This document shows positions 26,618 to 34,750 of a stretch of DNA of 64,000 bases, in pieces. Position numbers and translations under genes: made by a program. The notes beneath the pieces were generated by a model. It did not search any database, was not told the origin of the DNA, and worked only from the letters and a program-made list of their open reading frames with translations. Position 1 is the first letter of the stretch. Each line of letters begins with the position of its first letter. The DNA lies in contig CP001625.1 in assembly GCA_000023185.1 (NCBI GenBank), positions 1 to 64,000 on the forward strand, in the 5' to 3' direction. The stretch comes from Rhizobium leguminosarum bv. trifolii WSM1325. GTDB taxonomy: Bacteria; Pseudomonadota; Alphaproteobacteria; Rhizobiales; Rhizobiaceae.

Positions 26618-27714
26618 ATTCACCTGGGATTGCCAGCTGCCGTCTTGCCTTCACCTTGGCTTTTCTGGCGATTTTCGGAGTGGCGTCTGCACAGGACGAC
26701 AGCGCCGGAGTGCACGTCCGTTACGGAGAAGCAGCGCTCTTCGATCCCGAAGCTGGCGACGCAATGGTTGCCGACGACACGAACGCGGTGGCTGACCTCA
26801 AAGCGGAGTCTCAGGAAATGCCGTCGGCGAGGGTCGCCAATGGCGTCGACGTGGTTCTGTCGAATTTCTCCGAAGTGGTGAAGATCGAATTCAGTGACGC
26901 TAGGGGTCGCCACGCATGCACCGGGGTGATGTTATCACCTGATGCGGTCCTCACAGCCGGCCATTGCGGTTGCGGTCGCGCATACGAAGTTACGATGCAG
27001 ACCGCCCCTGTTGAAAGGGCCGGCGACACGGCATTTTCGATCCTGAGGATCGAAGGCGGCCCCTTCCTTTTCCCAGGCTATAGTTGCTCATATCCCGAAA
27101 CCACCGGCGTTGGACACGACCTGGCTCTGATGCGGATCGTCCCACCCGCGGCAAAGGAGGGAAATGTTTTCGAGCTGGATGATGGCGTAGCGGTAGAGCT
27201 GAGCTTTCCAGTCATTCGATCCGGCGTACAGGTTCTCTCGCAACAACTGCTGAATAGCATATTTATTCTGGGGTTCGGGCGAACCGAAACTGGTGCAGTC
27301 GCAAAGAACCTACAGGGTGCGAACGTTGGTGTGCTCTCACGCCACTGTATCGCTGGCCATGTTTTTATGAGCTACTGCGCGCCCTTCAGGGAGTTTTCGT
27401 TGGGACGAAACTCCAATACCCCAGGCATCGCTCCCGATAGTTGTGGCGGAGACAGCGGAGGTCCGGCTTATCGTATGGACAGCGACCTCATCATGGACCC
27501 GTCCGGCTTGTTCCCGCTGCATTTGAGCAGGCGAACGCTGGTTGGCATCGTCTCCCGCGCAGTTGCAGGAGTGGTTCATCCTTACCGCGGATATTGTGGA
27601 GGCGGCGGAATCTACACGACGGTCGGAACGCGGCCAGTTCTCGACTGGCTGCGCTCTCAGAAGGTCTCGTTCCTCTACGATCCCAACCCCACGTATCGTG
27701 CTGCAGGAGGTTGA
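26614..27714 (+). CDS. exported trypsin-like serine protease (S1), first of two
   Basis: 366 residues. Signal peptide ending FGVASA-QDD. Catalytic triad: H117 in TAGHCGCG, D169 in VGHDLALMRI, S281 in CGGDSGGPAY; D275 sits at the specificity position (chymotrypsin 189), so cleavage after Arg/Lys is expected. A propeptide of about 47 residues ends at SAR-VANG (after R73), a typical zymogen site cut after Arg. Overlaps the lipoprotein gene by four bases and is five bases before the caspase gene. Confidence 0.87.
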   Translation: MNSPGIASCRLAFTLAFLAIFGVASAQDDSAGVHVRYGEAALFDPEAGDAMVADDTNAVADLKAESQEMPSARVANGVDVVLSNFSEVVKIEFSDARGRHACTGVMLSPDAVLTAGHCGCGRAYEVTMQTAPVERAGDTAFSILRIEGGPFLFPGYSCSYPETTGVGHDLALMRIVPPAAKEGNVFELDDGVAVELSFPVIRSGVQVLSQQLLNSIFILGFGRTETGAVAKNLQGANVGVLSRHCIAGHVFMSYCAPFREFSLGRNSNTPGIAPDSCGGDSGGPAYRMDSDLIMDPSGLFPLHLSRRTLVGIVSRAVAGVVHPYRGYCGGGGIYTTVGTRPVLDWLRSQKVSFLYDPNPTYRAAGG

Positions 27715-27719
27715 GCGCT

Positions 27720-29678
27720 ATGACGTTGCGGAATCTAGAGAATTTTCGGGGGCAGTGTTTACGCGCGGTTCGGGAGCAGTGGTTGAGCAAGGCACGTGTC
27801 TTCGCGCTTGCAGCGCTTGCCTTTCTTGTGCTGGCCAATGCGTCGAAGGGGGTCGAACCGAAATATTTGCAGGAGCGACCCCCAACTTATCACGCCTTCA
27901 TCTTCGGCAACGACGCCTACGAAGCACTGCCGGAAATCAAAAGCGCGGCTCGCGACTTCGAGAAGATGAGAGAGTACTTCGCCAATGCGAAATACCGCAT
28001 CTGGGACATGGACGGCGCAGGCAAGTTCAAGTCTGTCGATCAGTTCTACAAGTACATGAAAGACGCACTCACGCAAATCCAGCCGGGCGACGTGGTTGTC
28101 CTCTATTACTCTGGCCACGGTTTTCATTACGGCAACCAGGACTGGCTTGTCCCTTTGGACTACCCGGCGGGCACCGTCGACCAACAATTGCTCTTCAAGC
28201 ACGCGGTCGGCGTCGACGACGTTATTGCCGGACTCGCAAAACGCCGTATCGATTACGCCGTCGCTATAATTGACGCCTGCAGGACCCAACCTCCCTTCCA
28301 GTTTAGAACGCCTGGCGGAACATTCCTCAATGGTGAGCCGAGGTTGCCTGCTTTCAGCTACACCGGGCCCTCCCTGACAGCTTGGAGCATTGGCGTCCCA
28401 ACATACGCTGGAGGGACTGCGATCGGCACCGATTCCCCAGATGAAATGAGCGTGTACAGCGGGATATTTCTCGAAGCCCTGAGAAAGAAGCCCCGGATCA
28501 GTGAGTTGCAGCCGGAACTCGCCGTCGCAGTTCTCCGCCTGGCCTCTGAGGGAAGGATTGCACCAAACGAAATCGCACCTCGCTTCTTCAGTTCGAGGGA
28601 CTTCACGTTCGATGCCAGTCCCGATCCCACACTTGTAGCGGGTCAAAAACAAGAATGGCTTACAGCGATTACGGAACCCTCGAGGTCAATCGTGAGTGCC
28701 TTTATGGTTCGTAATCCAGGTAGCGCCTTCTCGTCCGCCGGATGGAAATACATCGACGATCATGCAGGCGAGCCGGAGGACGCTGGCGGAAGCAGCCTCA
28801 CCTCTGCGGATGCAATCGACTACGCCTTTCACGAAGCGCAGCTAACCGGGAAGATGGTGGCCATCGCAACGTCTGGGTTCGACGTCAATTTCCCGCGAAA
28901 CACGATTGGCCTTCCAGCGGTTGACAGGGATCTGCTGCAGAACGCGATCGCGTATGTAGACAAACCCGGAGAAATCGGCGACGCCTATACCGCTCGCTAT
29001 GAGGCCAAAGGCTCGAAACAGAACTTCGACATCGACATTATTGGCGCGGCCGGCGCACTGGCCGTCAACACTGGCCAAACCTCCAGACCCGTTCCTGATG
29101 TTACTGCCCTTCCTACGTTCACCTTTGGCCGTTCTTCGTCGATACAGATCAACAGGACATTTTTCGACGACAACAGCGGAAAGCTTTACGCCGAAATCGC
29201 ACCTGGCCAGGAAGCCGTTGGCCCCCCCTCGTCCAGCGTTTGGACGGACTTCAATTATCGTGGCGGAAAACAGCCCTCGTTCAACAATCTGAACCGCGCG
29301 CTCCGTGAGGTCATCATCGACGGCCCCCAGCTGGCCGATCACTCCATCGCAAAGATAACTGAAGACGTCAGGCGATCGAGCAAGGACATCTTATGGGTAT
29401 CTATCGCAGTCGAATACCGCCCGCCCGACCTGTCCGAATATCAAAATCGGAAGGCTAAGGCCGAGACCGACCAAGCAGCTGCAGCTATAGACCGAGAGCT
29501 GGATAACACAGTCAGAACGGACCGCCTTGCCTTGGCAGAAGCGCGATTGCGCGCCCAGGACGCTCGAATTCAACTGATTGACGCAGGAATCGACGGAAAG
29601 CGGATTACGACGGTGGGCGTCGATGCCGGGCAATCTCTCGGCAATCGAGTGCGCCTGCGTTTTTTTGGCTCGCGTTAA
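27720..29678 (+). CDS. exported or membrane-anchored caspase-like protease (C14) with OmpA-like C-terminal tail
   Basis: 652 residues. One hydrophobic segment (VFALAALAFLVLANASKG, residues 27-44), a signal anchor or signal peptide. Caspase p20 fold from residue 56: HAFIFGNDAYEALPEIKSAA, catalytic H133 in YYSGHGFHY, and catalytic C187 in IIDACRTQ. Residues 330-600 are unassigned. The last 50 residues (LAEARLRAQDARIQLIDAGI, then RITTVGVDAGQSLGNRVRL) resemble the end of an OmpA-type peptidoglycan-binding domain. The true start at 27720 follows GGAGGTTGAGCGCT. Bacterial C14 enzymes mostly cut after Arg or Lys, which suits the zymogen sites in both neighbouring trypsins. Confidence 0.88.
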   Translation: MTLRNLENFRGQCLRAVREQWLSKARVFALAALAFLVLANASKGVEPKYLQERPPTYHAFIFGNDAYEALPEIKSAARDFEKMREYFANAKYRIWDMDGAGKFKSVDQFYKYMKDALTQIQPGDVVVLYYSGHGFHYGNQDWLVPLDYPAGTVDQQLLFKHAVGVDDVIAGLAKRRIDYAVAIIDACRTQPPFQFRTPGGTFLNGEPRLPAFSYTGPSLTAWSIGVPTYAGGTAIGTDSPDEMSVYSGIFLEALRKKPRISELQPELAVAVLRLASEGRIAPNEIAPRFFSSRDFTFDASPDPTLVAGQKQEWLTAITEPSRSIVSAFMVRNPGSAFSSAGWKYIDDHAGEPEDAGGSSLTSADAIDYAFHEAQLTGKMVAIATSGFDVNFPRNTIGLPAVDRDLLQNAIAYVDKPGEIGDAYTARYEAKGSKQNFDIDIIGAAGALAVNTGQTSRPVPDVTALPTFTFGRSSSIQINRTFFDDNSGKLYAEIAPGQEAVGPPSSSVWTDFNYRGGKQPSFNNLNRALREVIIDGPQLADHSIAKITEDVRRSSKDILWVSIAVEYRPPDLSEYQNRKAKAETDQAAAAIDRELDNTVRTDRLALAEARLRAQDARIQLIDAGIDGKRITTVGVDAGQSLGNRVRLRFFGSR

Positions 29679-29691
29679 AGGAGGAGCAAGA

Positions 29692-30708
29692 ATGCCAAGT
29701 GTTCGCGCGATCCTGTTGGCTGCGTTCGCATCCATGTTGCTCGAGACCACCGCGTCATCACAGGAGGCCAAGTATGCCGACATCCTGGACAGGGAAGCCT
29801 TAAGACAAGGCGTTCCCACGGTATCCTGCCCGGCCGAGACCGTGGACTGCACCGGGTCGCTGGTCCCCAAAATCATAAATGGCAGGCGTGCCGACGCGGG
29901 AATGTTTCCTTGGTCCGTCTCCGTAGGCAAAGCCAATGCCACAAATTTCCGCGGGCACCTGTGCGGCGGCACGCTGATAAGCGATCGGTTTATTCTGTCG
30001 GCGGCGCATTGCTTTCCAGATACCGCAAGGCCCGAAGATTACCGGATCCAAATGGGTACGGTCGAACTGGAGGGGTACACGGACAAGATATCGATCCAGA
30101 GAATCCTCATTCACAAACACTTCAACCGTGCCACCAACGAAGCCGATGTAAGTCTGCTGGAGCTCAACACTCCTATTACGCCAAGCGCTTCGCTTAATTG
30201 GATACCAATCCAGGATCAAGCTGGGTTTGAAAGCAGCGGGCACGAGAGCAGTGAGGCTCGACTGCAATATACGATTACGGGCTTCGGATACATTGGGCCA
30301 GGTAAAAGCCCGGTCCGGCTGCAATTTTCCAACGACATACCATCACTCACCACCGCCGAGTGTCACGAGTTGAAGGTGTGGGACGAGTCGATCTTCGGAG
30401 ATACCCTCAAGCCTGGCATGATATGCGCAGGCAATACCAACAACGTCTACAAATCCGACGCATGCAAAGGCGACAGCGGTGGTGGCTTGATCCTCCCCCA
30501 ACCCGATAACACACAGGTGGTTGTCGGGATAGTTTCGCGCGGTGCCCTGCCTGATGGATCTCTCGACTGCACTCAGCAGCCGTTGCGGGTCGGCGTGTAC
30601 ACGCGCGTTTCCACCTACGCATCGGAAATTTCGTCGTGCCTTGATCCCGGTGGCACCGGATGCGACTTCGTCGCGCCCGGCCAGCAGACCGCGGCAGTGC
30701 AGGATTGA
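29692..30708 (+). CDS. exported trypsin-like serine protease (S1), second of two
   Basis: 338 residues; AAGGAGGAG precedes the ATG. Signal peptide ending near ASS-QEA. Chymotrypsin-type activation site VPK-IING (after K60) and Cys-rich propeptide that may stay disulfide-linked. Triad H106 in SAAHCF, D152 in ADVSLLELN, S262 in CKGDSGGGLI; D256 at the specificity site predicts Arg/Lys cleavage. Closer to animal trypsins in its loops than the first trypsin. Last gene of the operon, followed by an IS66 fragment. Confidence 0.88.
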   Translation: MPSVRAILLAAFASMLLETTASSQEAKYADILDREALRQGVPTVSCPAETVDCTGSLVPKIINGRRADAGMFPWSVSVGKANATNFRGHLCGGTLISDRFILSAAHCFPDTARPEDYRIQMGTVELEGYTDKISIQRILIHKHFNRATNEADVSLLELNTPITPSASLNWIPIQDQAGFESSGHESSEARLQYTITGFGYIGPGKSPVRLQFSNDIPSLTTAECHELKVWDESIFGDTLKPGMICAGNTNNVYKSDACKGDSGGGLILPQPDNTQVVVGIVSRGALPDGSLDCTQQPLRVGVYTRVSTYASEISSCLDPGGTGCDFVAPGQQTAAVQD

Positions 30709-30796
30709 TTTTCCGAGCGACTCCGCTTCAGTTTTCTTTGCCCGGGGCTGGAGTGGGGCACTTGGCCTTGATAAGCACCTGTGCTGAGCCGACGGA

Positions 30797-30950
30797 TTGG
30801 CGGCGCTCGTAAAGAACGAGTTGCACAAAGACCCGTTCACCGGAACTGTCTTCGTCTTCCGGTCTCGTAAGGCAGATCGGCTGAAGCTGATCTATTGGGG
30901 TGGCTCCGGTATCGTCCTGGCCTACAAGAGGCTGGAAGAGCACACCTTCA
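30797..30950 (+). mobile_element. IS66 TnpB (accessory protein) fragment
   Basis: Reads KDPFTGTVFVFRSRKADRLK and LIYWGGSGIVLAYKRLEEHT, the central TnpB signature of IS66 elements, then runs out. The start and the rest of the element are gone. It marks the right border of the caspase operon. Confidence 0.7.
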
Positions 30951-31009
30951 CCTGGCCCGGACCGGGAGTATGTTCCCGGGTCGGACTTCTCCGCGAGCCC
31001 TAAGCTTGT

Positions 31010-31612
31010 CAGGATGGTCTGATAAGGCTCGGTCAGCGTTTATGCAGAGGATGGTCGACATTTTCGAAGCTTATCTATGCCTGTATAGACACGGAATCGC
31101 CAAACCTAACCTGCAGAATAACTTACGAAATATTAGGTCGTGAAAAAATACAACAGGAATCACTACTATGGCTTGCATTCGAATGCGGATCATAGCATAA
31201 TATGATTGCTCGTCACGGAGCAGATGATGGGTTTGAAACCTTCGTCGCGTCATGCACCTGACCGCTTGTCCGCGGATAAGATCCAAAGAATACATCGTAA
31301 GTCTCACCCGGTACAGCGCGTTTAACGCCACGACTGATCATTTGCTTGTTTCTGCAAATGAGTTATTGGGGCCGTTCGTAACAGCCGGCTGGCCGGAAGC
31401 TTCCTGTGTTTCGGAAATTTGATCATTACTTTGCGGCATCCATCAGTTAACGCAAGTTTGTTTGAGGATGACAGCGCCGACTAATACAAAAGCGTGGAAC
31501 CGCCATCGAAAATGAGCATCAGGAACTAGCATCACGGTCAACAAATTCTGCGAGATTGAGTCAAATTCGAGGGCAAGTGTGAACCGCGTAGGTACACTCA
31601 GGAGGGCGTCTC
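31010..31612. other. AT-richer gene-free stretch
   Basis: About 600 bases between the IS66 fragment and the sedolisin gene, visibly richer in A and T than its surroundings. No supported ORF or RNA gene. The sedolisin promoter should lie at its right end. Confidence 0.4.
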
Positions 31613-33232
31613 ATGGCTGATAGAAAGGTTTTCTCGAACAGTGTCGTGCCGCTTCCAGACCATCCTGGCCTGACCCACAATGGGTTGATGGTAAACGCGG
31701 TTGAGCCGGCGTCGACTACGCCGGTGGACGTTATGTTCTCAATGGATATAGCGCCAGATTTACGGAAGGAACTAGAGAACAAGATTGGAGCCGGGGAAAC
31801 CGTTAGCCCAAACGAACTCCAATCGAAATATGGTGGCGATCCGGAAAACGCAGGTGCCCTAATTAAGTGGTTGAAGTCTCAAGGCTTTGAAATTCTTGAC
31901 GTGGCGGCAGACAAAAGCGCGGTATATGCCCGAGCTGCGGTGCCGGTAGTGGAACAGGTCCTCCAGGTTAAGATGGTACCAGTGACACGTGACGGCATCA
32001 CCTACATGTCGGCACAAAATCCCCCGAGTCTGCCGGCCGAGATTGGCGAACCCGTGCACGCGATCTTGGGACTTCAGCCGTTTCGTCGAGCACAGAAGCA
32101 CTTTAGGAAGCGATTTTCCAGAGTTGCAAATCGTAATCGTCTCCGGGCCGGCTCACCTCAACCAAACATCGATAATTCTCCTCCGTACCTAATCGCCGAG
32201 ATTCTAAGAGCCTACGGCGCGCATGGATTAGGCCTGACTGGAAACGGTCAGCAGATCGCGGTTCTCATCGATACATTTCCGGCCGAGGCCGACTTGAAAG
32301 CGTTTTGGAAAGCGAACGGACTCAAATGGGATGGGTCTCGCATAAAGAAAATCAATGTGGGCAATACACCCCTACCGCCGCCTGAAGGAGAGGAGACACT
32401 TGACGTATCATGGACTGGCGGGATTGCACCGGAAGCCGAGATAAGAATCTACGCCTCCGGCTCGCTGCAGTTTTCTGCCCTTGATAGGGCTCTGGACCGT
32501 ATCATTGCCGATGTGCCGGCAAATCCCGGCTTGCGGCAGCTGTCGATCAGTCTCGGCTTGGGAGAGACGTACATGGGCGGACCAGACGGGGAGGTCGCAG
32601 CTCAGCATAGCAGATTCTTGAAATTGGCCGCAGCAGGTGTGAATGTGTTCGTGTCTACCGGAGATGCGGGATCCAACCCGGACCCGACTGGGCACAGTCC
32701 AACCGGGCCGCTGCAAGCTGAATACGAATCGACGGATACCGCCGTGGTTGCAGTGGGCGGCACGACGCTTCAACTAACACCTGACGGCTCGGTTTCGTCA
32801 GAGATTGGATGGGCGGCCAGTGGAGGGGGTCGAAGCGTCTTGTTCTCGCGACCCGTTTGGCAGGCTGGCGTAGGAATTCCTCCGGGCACGGATCGCCTTG
32901 TTCCAGATGTTTGTGCAGCTGCCGACCCAAACACCGGCGCCTTTCTGGTGTTACACGGACAGCCGACCGGAATAGGTGGAACAAGTTGGAGCGCGCCAAT
33001 GTGGGCGGGCTTCTGCGCGCTGATAAATGAAGCGCGCCACAAGAATGGACAACCAGCTCTGCCCTATCTGAACCCGCTCTTGTATCCTCTGTCAGGGACG
33101 GCAGCGTTTCGGGATATCTCTCACGGAACAAATGGGGCTTACACAGCAAAGTCCGGTTATGACCTTGTGACCGGTCTCGGTGCTCCGAACTTGGCGAAGC
33201 TCATCAGCACGCTGGTTGGGCAGGAAGTATAG
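31613..33232 (+). CDS. sedolisin (S53) family peptidase
   Basis: 539 residues. N-terminal activation domain (residues 1-160), then catalytic domain. Catalytic Glu/Asp pair E260 and D264 in EGEETLDVSW, oxyanion Asp in STGDAGSN (D351), nucleophile S458 in GGTSWSAPMWAG, and a C-terminal calcium site (FRDISHGTNG ... SGYDLVTGLG). Sedolisins normally act outside the cell at acid pH; this one shows no signal peptide, so export by another route or intracellular action must be considered. First gene of a same-strand block that continues to 41743. Confidence 0.9.
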   Translation: MADRKVFSNSVVPLPDHPGLTHNGLMVNAVEPASTTPVDVMFSMDIAPDLRKELENKIGAGETVSPNELQSKYGGDPENAGALIKWLKSQGFEILDVAADKSAVYARAAVPVVEQVLQVKMVPVTRDGITYMSAQNPPSLPAEIGEPVHAILGLQPFRRAQKHFRKRFSRVANRNRLRAGSPQPNIDNSPPYLIAEILRAYGAHGLGLTGNGQQIAVLIDTFPAEADLKAFWKANGLKWDGSRIKKINVGNTPLPPPEGEETLDVSWTGGIAPEAEIRIYASGSLQFSALDRALDRIIADVPANPGLRQLSISLGLGETYMGGPDGEVAAQHSRFLKLAAAGVNVFVSTGDAGSNPDPTGHSPTGPLQAEYESTDTAVVAVGGTTLQLTPDGSVSSEIGWAASGGGRSVLFSRPVWQAGVGIPPGTDRLVPDVCAAADPNTGAFLVLHGQPTGIGGTSWSAPMWAGFCALINEARHKNGQPALPYLNPLLYPLSGTAAFRDISHGTNGAYTAKSGYDLVTGLGAPNLAKLISTLVGQEV

Positions 33233-33293
33233 TAGTCCCGCCGTACAACCCCATAGAATCTTTCCGCTGCATTATTTATCGCGAGGAGTTGTG

Positions 33294-34328
33294 ATGCCAA
33301 TTCAGACGGATTTCAAATTCAATCAGAAACATTCCGGCTCGCCTACGGTGCCGATGACTACGGCCCAGGCGATCTCCCAGGACGATTTCCTGGGTCTGCT
33401 GCGCGAACTGTGCGGTGATACGCCGGAAGGAAATGCCCAGAGAACCTGGAAGGGACCTGGGTTCAACATGATCTGGCGGCCAAACAAGCCTGATGTCACG
33501 CCCGGCTTCGGCAACCAGCCACACTTTCTCCAATTGAACATGACCGACGAGACGCTGTCCTTCACCGACATCAGCGGCCCGACCGGTATCGCCAACAGGG
33601 GCCTGCTGCAAAAGGACATATTCCTGGGCGGAGTCGCCTATCTGCAGACGATCAACGACAGCTTCGACAACACGGGCCAGCATTTCGAGCCAGGCGTTTT
33701 CAACAACGTGCCGGAAACCGAAAATCCGGGAGTAGTGCCGACGGTGGTGCGCATGGGGTCGATCCCGCACGGCACCACGATCAATATGCAAGGCCAGTCT
33801 TTCACCGCGCCGCAGCCGAGGATCGATCCGAGCTCCATAATTCCGTTCCAGATCGGTAGCGTCGACGACGGGGCTACCGATCTGGTTCGGTTTGATGAGC
33901 AGGATCTGTCGATCCCGACGGCGTCTCGGACCGATCTGGCGCGGGTGGTAGGGCTGGACCAGGCCCACCTCAACGACCCAAACCTGTTCTTGAAAGACGT
34001 GCTGGCGGGCCAGACGATCACCGAGACCGTAGTGCTGGTGCTGTCTAGCGACTCGACGTTGCCTGGTTCGGTGCCGGACGTCGGCGGCGGCGCCGCCAAC
34101 ATTGCCTTCCTAGTCGGCAAGGGCACGCCGCCTGCTGGCGGACCCAACGCCAACATGCCCCGGGCTAGCGCGACCTTCTGGATCGAGAAGGGCACCGACA
34201 AGGATGGCAAGCCGCTGCTGCAGCTTCAGTACACCCAGCGCGTGATACTGGACTTCAACGGACTGAGCTGGCCCCATGTCACCGTGGCGACGCTCCGGCC
34301 GATCGATCCGTCGGCAGGAACAGCCTGA
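33294..34328 (+). CDS. protein resembling the bacterial heme-binding protein family
   Basis: 344 residues. Conserved blocks GIANRGLLQKDIFLGGVAYL, HFEPGVFNNVP and VVRMGSIPHGTTINMQGQ match a widespread family often named heme-binding protein; I recall the annotation but cannot confirm heme ligands from sequence. No signal peptide. GAGGAGTTGTG before the ATG is shared with the next gene. Role in this block unknown. Confidence 0.6.
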   Translation: MPIQTDFKFNQKHSGSPTVPMTTAQAISQDDFLGLLRELCGDTPEGNAQRTWKGPGFNMIWRPNKPDVTPGFGNQPHFLQLNMTDETLSFTDISGPTGIANRGLLQKDIFLGGVAYLQTINDSFDNTGQHFEPGVFNNVPETENPGVVPTVVRMGSIPHGTTINMQGQSFTAPQPRIDPSSIIPFQIGSVDDGATDLVRFDEQDLSIPTASRTDLARVVGLDQAHLNDPNLFLKDVLAGQTITETVVLVLSSDSTLPGSVPDVGGGAANIAFLVGKGTPPAGGPNANMPRASATFWIEKGTDKDGKPLLQLQYTQRVILDFNGLSWPHVTVATLRPIDPSAGTA

Positions 34329-34750
34329 CATCGGACGCGGGCGATGCGTGTCGCCGATCTGGGTCTATGTCTGGTGTCCGTTCAGCATAGTGGTCGGCGT
34401 CGTCCTCCTGGTCTGTGGGCCTACGTGCGGCAGCATTTCTAGCCGCCCGCGGATCCGGCATCCAAGCCATGCTCGATCGGTCGAGAATATCAGCCCGAGT
34501 AGCCGACGCCGGGCAAGCTATTTCGGCGCCGGAATAACGGATAGACTATGGCGGATCGCCAGTCGATTATGAACCAAGCCGTTCAGCGGTAGTGGAAGCC
34601 TCGCTTTCGAGACCCCTCATACGCTAACGGCAATATAAATTCTGCGCAATTGTGCGGTATGCCGCACATTTTCTTCGATTTGCAATATCAGATTGCATAG
34701 AATAGATTTAGAACTTCACTTTCAAACTTTTGATTGTGGGAGGAGTTGTG
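34329..34750. other. intergenic stretch
   Basis: About 420 bases without a supported gene. The right 130 bases are AT-rich (near 34620-34740) and probably hold a promoter for the 551-residue protein gene. Confidence 0.4.

Noticed and set aside
27542..28652. Long ORFs on both strands inside the caspase gene
   Set aside because: Shadow frames; the caspase frame carries the catalytic motifs and the ribosome binding site.
29221..29229. C-rich run in the caspase gene as a slippage site
   Set aside because: Only about seven bases; much weaker than the ten-G run in the lipoprotein gene.
23257..31612. Bacterial gasdermin next to caspase/trypsin genes
   Set aside because: Looked for because gasdermins are activated by such proteases; no protein of the right size and pattern is present.
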